From: an uncultured Clostridia bacterium
GTDB lineage: Bacteria > Bacillota > Clostridia > Oscillospirales > Acutalibacteraceae
Direction of reading: 5' to 3'
Assembly: GCA_947630285.1 (NCBI GenBank)
Contig: CANRHD010000001.1
Span: forward strand, 1 to 64,000
DNA: 64,000 nucleotides
This document shows, one piece after another, positions 1-8,665 of this stretch. Position 1 is the stretch's first letter. Each line of letters opens with the position of its first letter. The notes beneath the pieces were generated by a model. That model was given only the letters and a program-made list of their open reading frames with translations, did not search any database and had not been told where the DNA came from. The position numbers and the translations under genes were made by a program.

Positions 1-226
1 GCTTTATTCCCTAAAGCGTACCAATCTCTTTTAGAGCTTTCGCTCTCGCTCACAGCTCTTCACTGTGCTTTACTTTTCACTCGGGTCGCTCTCGCTTCCC
101 TCGTGCTCTTTTCCGCTTTCACCCTCTTTTAAAGGCTACTCGCTTCTTGAATCTCAGGGTTCCTTTTTTCTAAGTCGTTGTCTAATTTTCAAGGTTCAAA
201 AATACGCACTCGTTGAGTGCTTTGAT

Positions 227-255
227 ATCATATCAAATACGGCGACAAATGTCAA
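227..255 (-). promoter_or_regulatory. Strong sigma-A type promoter reading off the left edge, probably an rRNA operon promoter
   Basis: Minus strand TTGACA (250-255), 17-nt spacer, TATGAT (227-232). Downstream on the minus strand is TGAACCTTGAAAATTAGACAACG, resembling Firmicute pre-rRNA leader sequence. Confidence 0.6.
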
Positions 256-449
256 CACTTATTTTTAAAAAATTTCAAAAAATTTTCGGTTTTTTCAAAC
301 GCCGCCGGGCGTTCTGAAAATCAATTACCATAAGTCTTAAAATCAATTATTTATTATGTTTTAATCACGGGGAAACGGGTTTCAGCTATTGCTCGGCAAG
401 AGCCTGTCTATACCGCTCGTAATACTAATAAATAAAAAATGAATTTATG

Positions 450-1745
450 TTATTGAAATATCGGATATTTATAATTCTTAACGCCGTTTTTCCAAGTATC
501 GGACTTATTGTCAAAGGGATAATTGCTTATATCTTTCATTTCTTCAAGGGACATCGCCTTATTGTCCGGAAATGCCGACTGAAATACGCCTGTAACGCTC
601 AAACCGCTTTTATTGCTGAAAGCACAGTTAGAGATGTTTATTCCCATTCTACTGTATACGCCTCCGACGATTTCACCGCAACAGTCGGCGTCAGTACACA
701 ATCCCACATTATATGAGTTTGATATATCAATATTACTGCCTTCATATGCCTTAAGCGTCAGCCCGATAATTCCGCCTGCGCAGCTTATTTTATTATTGCC
801 GTTTGATTTTGACGACTCACCGCATTTTATTTTACCGCAGTTATAACATGAATCAATAGTTGTTTTTTTATCAGATACTCCGACAATACCGCCCGAAACT
901 CCATTACAGGATATTTCACCGAAATTACAGTTTTTATAAAATTCACCGTCCGTTCCCGATTTTCCGCAGATGCCTCCGACCGAGTTGTTCTTGGAACGCT
1001 TGGCAGATAAATTAATATTGCCGCTATTACTGCAATTTGATATATTTAAAAGAGAATCTGCACAGCCAATTACGCCGCCTGCATAAATATTCTCCGATTC
1101 TTTGCCGTTTATTTTTATATTTACGCCGCTTCTGCAATTTACCACTTTTACTTCTTCATCATTTAATGACAGCCCTTTTCCCACAACTGCGCCTATGTAA
1201 TAATTTGAGCCGTCACTGTCCGTGTCCGATGAACCGTTAACGGTAAACTGAATATTCCCCGATACCGAACAGTTATAGAAATAGAAACCGCTGTCTGCAA
1301 TTCCGCCTATATTTTCCGTGCAGGTCAACATTCCGGTTTTTTCTTTATATTTAGATGTATCAAAATTAATTTCTATGTTTTCCATGTTCAGGTCGGTAAC
1401 GGTCAAAGCGTACAAGAATAAGCCTCCCGTTGTCGATTTGAAATTTTTTATAGTGTGATTATTGCCGTTAAATCTTCCCGTGCAATATATTCCGTTCCAA
1501 TCTTTTACGGAAGAAAAGTCTAAGTCATTCATCAAGATATAATTTTCGCCTCTTTGGCCGTTTTTTGATATAGCCATTAAATCTTCGATAGTATGAATAC
1601 TTTTCAAATTTGCGGAATCGGCTTCTCTGTTTACCGTTTCAAATTCTTGAGTTGCTTCATAATTATTTGTGCTTGATTTATTGCAAGAAACAAATAAAAA
1701 TTGCAAAACCAAAACAAATGACAATATTGTAAAAATTTTCTTCAT
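450..1745 (-). CDS. Secreted lipoprotein with GLUG-like GGI/GGV repeats
   Basis: N-terminal signal MKKIFTILSFVLVLQFLFVSC (lipobox-like). Repeated NIGGIADSG / AGGVIGCADS / SVGGICGKSG / CAGGIIGLT motifs. Confidence 0.65.
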   Translation of the reverse strand: MKKIFTILSFVLVLQFLFVSCNKSSTNNYEATQEFETVNREADSANLKSIHTIEDLMAISKNGQRGENYILMNDLDFSSVKDWNGIYCTGRFNGNNHTIKNFKSTTGGLFLYALTVTDLNMENIEINFDTSKYKEKTGMLTCTENIGGIADSGFYFYNCSVSGNIQFTVNGSSDTDSDGSNYYIGAVVGKGLSLNDEEVKVVNCRSGVNIKINGKESENIYAGGVIGCADSLLNISNCSNSGNINLSAKRSKNNSVGGICGKSGTDGEFYKNCNFGEISCNGVSGGIVGVSDKKTTIDSCYNCGKIKCGESSKSNGNNKISCAGGIIGLTLKAYEGSNIDISNSYNVGLCTDADCCGEIVGGVYSRMGINISNCAFSNKSGLSVTGVFQSAFPDNKAMSLEEMKDISNYPFDNKSDTWKNGVKNYKYPIFQ

Positions 1746-1782
1746 TTTCTGCTTTCACCCTGTTTAGATAAAATTTTTACAC

Positions 1783-1852
1783 ATTATAAAATCTGAAAAA
1801 TTTAAAATCAATATCAACAGGGTATAAAACCGACAAATCAGGGTATAAAACC
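1783..1852 (-). promoter_or_regulatory. Promoter with two phased 14-bp direct repeats upstream of the lipoprotein gene
   Basis: Minus TATAAT (1783-1788) and TTGATT (1806-1811), 17-nt spacer. CAGGGTATAAAACC (plus) is perfectly repeated at 1818-1831 and 1839-1852 with a 21-bp period. Confidence 0.55.
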
Positions 1853-2041
1853 TGATTTTTTAACATTTATTGTTATTAATAGTAAAATAAAACAGCAATT
1901 TGCTCTTCTCTTATTTCTTCTCTTATAATATATAGAAATAAGTAATTAAAGAAACAAACCAAAACCGTAAAATTTAATAACAGTATTTTCTTAAAATATA
2001 TTCTCGCAATATATGCAAAAAACTATAATTAAATATTACAG

Positions 2042-2070
2042 TTGAAAATATAATATTAAAGTATTATAAT
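2042..2070 (+). promoter_or_regulatory. Sigma-A type promoter
   Basis: TTGAAA (2042-2047), 17-nt spacer, TATAAT (2065-2070), upstream of the membrane protein gene. Confidence 0.6.
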
Positions 2071-2119
2071 GTAGATAATTTAGGCAAAGAGTATATTATT
2101 TTGCAAACGAGGTAATACA

Positions 2120-3616
2120 TTGAATATAAAATTTTTGGAAAGCGACACAGTAAATAAGATGCGTAAATTTTTCATTTCGGAAAAATTTATGATAATAATG
2201 TTTTTACTGGCTGCGGTTATAACCGTTTTTCATCTTGAAGTACCCGGAGTAATAATTTTTGTTTTTATTATTTCTGCGCTGCTTGTTTTATGTGAGGACC
2301 TTTTAGCGACTACCCTGCCCTTCCTTTTGGTGGCGCTGACCGCAATCAAGTGCAACGACTCTTTTAACATTTTCATTAAATATGTCGGCTTTATAGCCGT
2401 GGTGCTTGCCGCTCTGATTTTCCACTTTGTTTATTACCGTAAGAAAATTGTTTTCGGCAAGGCGCTTTATCCGATGATAGGCGCATCGGTTGCCGTAACC
2501 TTGGGCGGCGTCGGCTTCCTTTCTTTAAAAGAATATTTTAACCTTGTCTCCTTTTACTATGTATTCGGCCTTGGCTTCGGTATGGTTATTGCCTACATAA
2601 TACTGACGACCTATTTAAACTGCGAAAGGGATTATTCCGTAAAGGAAAAATTCACGGACATTATGATATACATGGGTCTGTTCGCCGTGTTTATGATGGT
2701 CGAATTTTACATAGTAAATATCGGGCTTGTAATGGAGACTAAGGGCATAATTTATATGCAATGGCGCAATAATATCTCCACCTTTTTAATGCTCGCAATG
2801 CCGTTTGCGGCGTTTAAGGCAGTGAAAAAGCCCTCCTATATTTTTCTTGCGATAATATATTACCTGTGTATGCTGCTTGCAGGCTCAAGGGGCGGTTTGA
2901 TTTTCGGCGGAATTGAGCTTGTAATGACAATCAGCATACTCATAGGTATTGATAAGCGCCACAGATGGACTTACATAGCCATAGCGATGGGTATAGTTAT
3001 TTCCCTTGCTTTCTATTTTCAGGATTTTTACGGCTTCTTCAGCGAAACGATAAACAGGCTCATTACGGGTCTTATGGGCATATCGGGTTCGGAAAAAGAG
3101 GTAAGGCTCAAGCTTTTTGCAAGGGCGTTTGATGATTTTAACTCCAACCCGATTTTCGGAACGGGACTTGCATATATGGGCAACCGTGATGTTCACCCGT
3201 CAAAGGAATTTGCGCTGTGCTGGTATCACTGCGAGCCGCTTCAAATTATGGCGAGCCTCGGCACGCTCGGAATTGTGGCGTTTGCAATACAGCTCATGTG
3301 GAGATTTTACATTTTCCTTAAAAAGAAAACCGTATTCAACATTACAATTCTTGTTTCGTACATAGGGCTTGAGATGATGTCGCTTGTAAACCCGGGAGTT
3401 TTCTGCCCCGTTCCGTATCTGTTTATGGTAACCATGTATCTGGCAGTTGTGGAAATGGTAAACAAAACCGATTACACCAAGAACATAGCCAGCGAAATTA
3501 CCGAAGAACAGCAGTCGGAGGAATTGGACGATTTGGACGACGAGCTGTACGACGACGATGATGACAATGATGATGAAAGCCTTGAGCTTGAAAGCGCAAA
3601 CTCACAGCCGGTTTAA
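2120..3616 (+). CDS. O-antigen ligase/Wzy-like polytopic membrane protein with acidic C-terminal tail
   Basis: Long multi-TM ORF. O-antigen-ligase-like segment LLAGSRGGLIFGGIELVM and FGTGLAYMGNRDVHPS. Likely TTG start preceded by GAGGT. Confidence 0.65.
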   Translation: MNIKFLESDTVNKMRKFFISEKFMIIMFLLAAVITVFHLEVPGVIIFVFIISALLVLCEDLLATTLPFLLVALTAIKCNDSFNIFIKYVGFIAVVLAALIFHFVYYRKKIVFGKALYPMIGASVAVTLGGVGFLSLKEYFNLVSFYYVFGLGFGMVIAYIILTTYLNCERDYSVKEKFTDIMIYMGLFAVFMMVEFYIVNIGLVMETKGIIYMQWRNNISTFLMLAMPFAAFKAVKKPSYIFLAIIYYLCMLLAGSRGGLIFGGIELVMTISILIGIDKRHRWTYIAIAMGIVISLAFYFQDFYGFFSETINRLITGLMGISGSEKEVRLKLFARAFDDFNSNPIFGTGLAYMGNRDVHPSKEFALCWYHCEPLQIMASLGTLGIVAFAIQLMWRFYIFLKKKTVFNITILVSYIGLEMMSLVNPGVFCPVPYLFMVTMYLAVVEMVNKTDYTKNIASEITEEQQSEELDDLDDELYDDDDDNDDESLELESANSQPV

Positions 3617-3626
3617 AATCAAACAA

Positions 3627-3665
3627 AAAGCCTCCCGAGGTTTAAGGCCGCGGGAGGTTTTATTT
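3627..3665. terminator. Bidirectional intrinsic terminator between convergent genes
   Basis: aaaaagCCTCCCGaggtttaaggccgCGGGAGGttttatttt. Confidence 0.75.
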
Positions 3666-3681
3666 TGCGCTGTTATCCGTA

Positions 3682-4785
3682 TCAGTCAAGAAAATCTTTA
3701 AGCTTTTTGCTCCTTGAGGGGTGTCGGAGCTTTCTTAAAGCCTTTGCCTCAATCTGTCTTATTCTTTCCCTTGTAACATCAAAGGTTCTGCCGACCTCTT
3801 CAAGCGTTCTGGGGTGGCCGTCCTCAAGACCGAAGCGCAGCCTTAATACCATAGCTTCCCTTTCGGAAAGCGTTTTCAGTACCTCTTCAAGCTGTTCCTT
3901 TAGCAAAAGCATAGAGGCGGCGTCGGCCGGAGCAAGGGCGTCGTCGTCGGGAATAAAATCTCCGAGGTGGCTGTCCTCTTCCTCGCCTATCGGTGTTTCA
4001 AGCGAAACGGGCTCCTGCGCAACACGCAGTATCTCACGAACCTTGTCAACCGGCATATCAAGACATTCCGCTATTTCCTCCGCCGACGGATCTCTGCCGT
4101 TTTTATGAAGAAGCTGGCTGTTGGTCTTTTTAACCCTGTTAATTGTTTCCACCATATGAACAGGTATGCGTATGGTTCTTGCCTGGTCGGCGATGGCCCT
4201 TGTTATTGCCTGCCTTATCCACCAAGTAGCGTAGGTTGAAAACTTAAAGCCCTTGGTATAGTCAAATTTTTCGACGGCCTTTATCAGTCCGAGGTTTCCT
4301 TCCTGAATAAGGTCCAAAAACTGCATTCCCCTGCCGACATAGCGTTTCGCAATGCTTACAACGAGCCTGAGATTGGCCTCGGCAAGCCTCTGCTTTGCCT
4401 GGGCGTCATCGTCCGCAATACGCATGGCAAGGTCAATTTCCTCCTCCGGCGTCAAAAGCGGTACTCTGCCTATTTCTTTTAAATACACCTTTACGGGGTC
4501 GTCGATAGACGCATTGTGGCTGTCCGCCGCCAGCTCCGCCGCTTCCTGCCCCTTAGGCATTTCGGAGTCAAAATCCGCCGTGTCAATGTCGATGTCAAAG
4601 TCGTCAACAATTTCGATATTGTAGCTTTCAAGGGTTTCATAAACCTTTTCAAGCTCCTCCATATCGAGATTGCTTTCAAGCATCGCAGTATCAATTTCCT
4701 GCGTTGTCACCTTGCCCGAAGCCTTACCCTTTTCCACAAGCTCCGAAATCGGATTTTTCTTTTCCACTGAGTTGTTGTTTTCCAT
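3682..4785 (-). CDS. rpoD: RNA polymerase primary sigma factor
   Basis: Region 2 [43 protein letters not shown]. Region 4 [31 protein letters not shown]. Start moved to the MENNN methionine. Confidence 0.97.
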   Translation of the reverse strand: MENNNSVEKKNPISELVEKGKASGKVTTQEIDTAMLESNLDMEELEKVYETLESYNIEIVDDFDIDIDTADFDSEMPKGQEAAELAADSHNASIDDPVKVYLKEIGRVPLLTPEEEIDLAMRIADDDAQAKQRLAEANLRLVVSIAKRYVGRGMQFLDLIQEGNLGLIKAVEKFDYTKGFKFSTYATWWIRQAITRAIADQARTIRIPVHMVETINRVKKTNSQLLHKNGRDPSAEEIAECLDMPVDKVREILRVAQEPVSLETPIGEEEDSHLGDFIPDDDALAPADAASMLLLKEQLEEVLKTLSEREAMVLRLRFGLEDGHPRTLEEVGRTFDVTRERIRQIEAKALRKLRHPSRSKKLKDFLD

Positions 4786-4812
4786 ATTTTTCACCTTCAC
4801 ACTTTATGTATT

Positions 4813-6567
4813 TTAGTTTTTGTTAAACAGATTGAGAAAATCGGCGTCCGACAGACCGGAAGCGTTATTGTATTTCCCTTTACCCCTTTCGCTTTTGATA
4901 ATTTTTATACAGTCCTCACATTCCGAAAGCGTGTTACTTATTAAATGCGAAGAAGCCGCAATCCTTGTTATGACGGAAATCTCATCGTCGGAAAAATCGT
5001 GTGCGATATAGGATATTTCTATGGGCTTGCCGTTTTCAAGCCTTTCGCACAGCACGCCGAAAACTCTCCGGTTAAATTCGGTAACAAAATCCTCGGAACA
5101 GAGTTTATCCTTTATACTCTTGTAATAAGAGGGGTTTGATATTAAACAGGCAATTACCGTTTCCTCCGCCTTTGCTATATGCAGATTGTTCTGCCTGTCG
5201 GGATTTATCTTGTTTATAAGGTCCTTGGGATCGTTTAAAGACTTTTGAATATTGCTGAAATTCTCTTTGCTTTTTTGGCGTTTTGATATTCTTGAATTCT
5301 TTTTTATCTCGCTTATGAGCGCCTCTTTATTTACGGAAAATTCCTCTGCAATTTTTGAGGCGAAAATATCCGTTTCAATCGGACTTGAAACCTCGGCGAG
5401 CACACGGGACGCCGCTTTAATGAAATTTACTTTTCCGTCGGAAGTGGAAACATCAAACTTGTCCTGTTCAAGCATAAGCTTGTACTCAATATCGTTTGCG
5501 GCTCCGTCAATCATCATTTTAAATCTTGAAGCGCCGTATTTCTTTATAATTTCGTCGGGGTCTTTTCCGCCCTTCATATTGATAACCTTAACCCTGAGCG
5601 TGGTATGCGAAAATATATCCAGCGCTTTTTTTACGGCCCTTTGCCCAGCTTCGTCGGAGTCATAGCAAAGTAAAATTTCACCCGTATATCTTGAGAGTAC
5701 CTGCACCTGTTCCTGAGTAAGAGCCGTTCCGAGAGCGGCTACGGCGTTGGTAAAGCCGGCCTGATGAAGCATTACGACATCAATATTGCCCTCACATAAG
5801 ATAATATTGTCGAAATTATTTTTTTTAACAAAATTAAGGGCAAAAATTTCCCTGCCCTTTTTATATACGGGCGTATCACCCGTGTTTACATATTTCGCCC
5901 TGTCCTCCTCATTAAGCCTTCTTCCGCTGAAAGCAATAACATTTCCCCTTAAATCAATTATGGGAAAAACAAGCCTGTTTCTGAATGTGTCGTAATAAGA
6001 GCCCGAACTGCCCTTTTTTACAAGGTCGGCCATGTGAAGCTCCAAATCCGTAAAGCCCATTTTATTAAGGTGGGTCTTAAGACTTGTCCAGCCGTCGGGC
6101 GCAAAGCCTATGCCGAATTTGGTAACGGTTTCTCGTGTAAGCTGTCTGAGTTCGCAATACTCCCTCGCCTTTTCACCGCAGGGTTCAAAAAGCTTTTTAT
6201 AGTAGAACCTTGCCGCCTCCCTGTTCGCCTCGTAAATCCTTGTTCTGGTTTTGGAAATTCCGTTGTCGTAGTTTTCACCCGGCAGAGCCATACCGCTCCT
6301 GTCGCACAAGAATTTTACCGCCTGATAATAATCAAGGTTTTCAATGTTTTTAATAAAGGTTATAACATCACCGCCGTTACCGCAGCCGAAGCAATAATAG
6401 GACTGCGTGTCGGGATAAACATAAAACGACGGTGTGTTTTCATTGTGGAACGGACACAGGCCGCCCAAAAGCCTGCCCTTTCTTTTTAAATTCACATAAG
6501 AAGATACAACGCTCTCAATATCGTTTCTGTTTCTCAATTCCGAAATAAACAAATCGTCAAAAGCCAT
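4813..6567 (-). CDS. dnaG: DNA primase
   Basis: Zinc finger CPFHNENTPSFYVYPDTQSYYCFGCGNGGD. TOPRIM motif ILCEGNIDVVMLHQAG. Confidence 0.97.
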   Translation of the reverse strand: MAFDDLFISELRNRNDIESVVSSYVNLKRKGRLLGGLCPFHNENTPSFYVYPDTQSYYCFGCGNGGDVITFIKNIENLDYYQAVKFLCDRSGMALPGENYDNGISKTRTRIYEANREAARFYYKKLFEPCGEKAREYCELRQLTRETVTKFGIGFAPDGWTSLKTHLNKMGFTDLELHMADLVKKGSSGSYYDTFRNRLVFPIIDLRGNVIAFSGRRLNEEDRAKYVNTGDTPVYKKGREIFALNFVKKNNFDNIILCEGNIDVVMLHQAGFTNAVAALGTALTQEQVQVLSRYTGEILLCYDSDEAGQRAVKKALDIFSHTTLRVKVINMKGGKDPDEIIKKYGASRFKMMIDGAANDIEYKLMLEQDKFDVSTSDGKVNFIKAASRVLAEVSSPIETDIFASKIAEEFSVNKEALISEIKKNSRISKRQKSKENFSNIQKSLNDPKDLINKINPDRQNNLHIAKAEETVIACLISNPSYYKSIKDKLCSEDFVTEFNRRVFGVLCERLENGKPIEISYIAHDFSDDEISVITRIAASSHLISNTLSECEDCIKIIKSERGKGKYNNASGLSDADFLNLFNKN

Positions 6568-6598
6568 ATATACCTCCTTATTATATTATGTATAAATA

Positions 6599-7621
6599 CT
6601 AATCGCCTATCCAGGCAGACGGAATGAACAGTTTATTATATACATTTAAAACATAAATATCAGACATACTTGAAACATAATCGCAGGACGCTCTCTCATT
6701 TCCCTCTTTTTCGGCAATTTTCCGATAAAATTCGGGAAGCTTTTCAAAATTGTCTCTGTAATAGAAATAGAGCGTCTTTATAAGAGCCTCCGCCTTGTTT
6801 TCCTCTCCCTTGCAGACGCTGTTGGTATAAACATTCTTATACATAAATTTTTGCAGTTCCTCAAAAGGCTCCTGTATTTCCTTTGCAAGGCAAATATCGT
6901 CGGCGCTGTTTTGAATTGCCGAAATTACGAGAGTGTTTATTCTCTTAGATTTTGTGACGCCCAGGGCGTTCAGTATTTCCTTGGGAATATCGTTTTCGCA
7001 AAGCACTCCGGCACGGCAGGCGTCGTCAATATCATGGTTTATATAGGCGATTTTGTCGGCAAGCTTAACTATCCTGCCCTCTAAGCTGTCCGCCTCCTTG
7101 CCTACGGTATGGCAGACAATTCCGTCACGAACCTCATATGTAAGATTTAAACCGTCGCCGCCCTTTTCGAGCTTGTCTACAACTCGCAGGCTCTGCTCAT
7201 AGTGTTTAAAGCCCTGAGGAAAAACCTCGTTTAATGCCCTTTCACCGGCATGCCCGAAAGGAGTATGCCCCAAATCGTGGCCCAAAGCGATAGCCTCGGT
7301 AAGGTCCTCGTTGAGCCTTAAAGCCCTTGAAACAGTCCTTGCAATCTGCGAAACCTCAAGGGTATGGGTAAGTCTTGTTCTGTAGTGGTCGCCCTCGGGG
7401 GAAAGAAAAACCTGGGTCTTGTGCTTAAGGCGTCTGAAAGAATTGGAGTGAATAATTCTGTCGCGGTCCCTCTGGAAACAGGTTCTTACTTCACATTCCG
7501 TTTCCCTGCGCTGTCTGCCCTTTGAATTAACAGAAAGCACGGCGTAAGGGGAAAGCATTTCTTTTTCAAACATCTCGGTATTTTCTCTCACAAGCACAAG
7601 AACACCCCTTTCAAAAAACAT
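6599..7621 (-). CDS. dgt: dGTP triphosphohydrolase (dGTPase family, HD domain)
   Basis: HSNSFRRLKHKTQVF, RLTHTLEVSQIART, ALGHDLGHTPFGHAGE. dgt-dnaG-rpoD gene order. Confidence 0.92.
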   Translation of the reverse strand: MFFERGVLVLVRENTEMFEKEMLSPYAVLSVNSKGRQRRETECEVRTCFQRDRDRIIHSNSFRRLKHKTQVFLSPEGDHYRTRLTHTLEVSQIARTVSRALRLNEDLTEAIALGHDLGHTPFGHAGERALNEVFPQGFKHYEQSLRVVDKLEKGGDGLNLTYEVRDGIVCHTVGKEADSLEGRIVKLADKIAYINHDIDDACRAGVLCENDIPKEILNALGVTKSKRINTLVISAIQNSADDICLAKEIQEPFEELQKFMYKNVYTNSVCKGEENKAEALIKTLYFYYRDNFEKLPEFYRKIAEKEGNERASCDYVSSMSDIYVLNVYNKLFIPSAWIGD

Positions 7622-7675
7622 TCCAATATTATATACGCTTAAAAATATAAAAACCCTTTATTTTTTTCAAAAAAA

Positions 7676-8302
7676 TTACAAATTCATTTCTTCAAAACCT
7701 TCTCCGACCTTTTCGGGCATTATTCTACCGTTGGAGGCTTCAAAAATTTTAGCTTTCAGGCTGTCCTCCTTTTCACTTGCAACGCTGAAGCTGACGGTTG
7801 TTTTTTCGCCGAAATCGGTGGCACGGATTTTGCACCCGAAGCTTTCAATTATAGAATTTATTTTCCCGTAAAACGAGTAATCGCAACGAGCCCTTAAAAC
7901 GGAGCATGGCGCCATGGTTACTATTTTCCCCGACTGCAAGGCTGATTTTGCGGAATGCGAATATGCCCTCACAAGACCTCCGCCGCCCAAAAGTATGCCG
8001 CCGAAATATCTTGTAACGACCACGCAAACATCTGTTACGCCGGATTTTTCGAGTACATCCAATACGGGCATACCTGCCGTACCCTGCGGCTCTCCGTCGT
8101 CGGAAAACTTTTTAATATTCCCGTCTTTAAGTATATAAGCATACACATTGTGCTTTGCGTCCCAATGCTTTTGCCTGATTTCATTTATAAAGCCGTTCGC
8201 TTCCTCGGCGGTTTTAACGGGGCAAACATAGCCTATAAACCTTGAACGCTTTTCCGTAAATTCGTCAAAGCCCCTGTTCTTAACTGTTTTATACGAATTC
8301 AA
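7676..8302 (-). CDS. YigZ/IMPACT family protein
   Basis: KRSRFIGYVCPV, DGEPQGTAGMPVLDVL, VTRYFGGILLGGGGLVRAYS. Confidence 0.93.
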   Translation of the reverse strand: MNSYKTVKNRGFDEFTEKRSRFIGYVCPVKTAEEANGFINEIRQKHWDAKHNVYAYILKDGNIKKFSDDGEPQGTAGMPVLDVLEKSGVTDVCVVVTRYFGGILLGGGGLVRAYSHSAKSALQSGKIVTMAPCSVLRARCDYSFYGKINSIIESFGCKIRATDFGEKTTVSFSVASEKEDSLKAKIFEASNGRIMPEKVGEGFEEMNL

Positions 8303-8330
8303 TTATATGCACCCCCGAGGCAGAAATTAA

Positions 8331-8354
8331 AAAGCGGCACATAAGTACCGCTTT
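8331..8354 (-). terminator. Intrinsic terminator downstream of rpmE
   Basis: Minus AAAGCGGtacttatgtgCCGCTTTttaattt. Confidence 0.65.
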
Positions 8355-8362
8355 CTGAATAA

Positions 8363-8572
8363 TCAGTCTTTTTTACCGAGATTGTATCTCTTATTAAACC
8401 TGTCAACCCGTCCGCCTGTATCAACAAGCTTTTGTTTGCCTGTAAAGAACGGATGACAATTTGAACAAATATCAACACGAATGTCCTGCTTGGTTGAACT
8501 TGTTTCAAATGTAGCGCCGCAAGCGCATCTTACAGTTGTGGGCTTATATTCGGGATGGATTCCGTCTTTCAT
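8363..8572 (-). CDS. rpmE: 50S ribosomal protein L31 (Cys-containing, zinc-type)
   Basis: [26 protein letters not shown]...[30 protein letters not shown]. Confidence 0.97.
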   Translation of the reverse strand: MKDGIHPEYKPTTVRCACGATFETSSTKQDIRVDICSNCHPFFTGKQKLVDTGGRVDRFNKRYNLGKKD

Positions 8573-8665
8573 TAACTGTCACCTCTTTCAATATACCGCA
8601 AGTAATAATATAGCTTAAAAATATTAACACATTGAAAAGAAAAAAGCAAGTGTTTTTTTATAAAT

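Noticed and set aside
299-316. AACGCC-CGGC-GGCGTT hairpin as lipoprotein terminator
   Set aside because: Stable hairpin, but no U-tract follows on the minus strand, so it is not called as a terminator.
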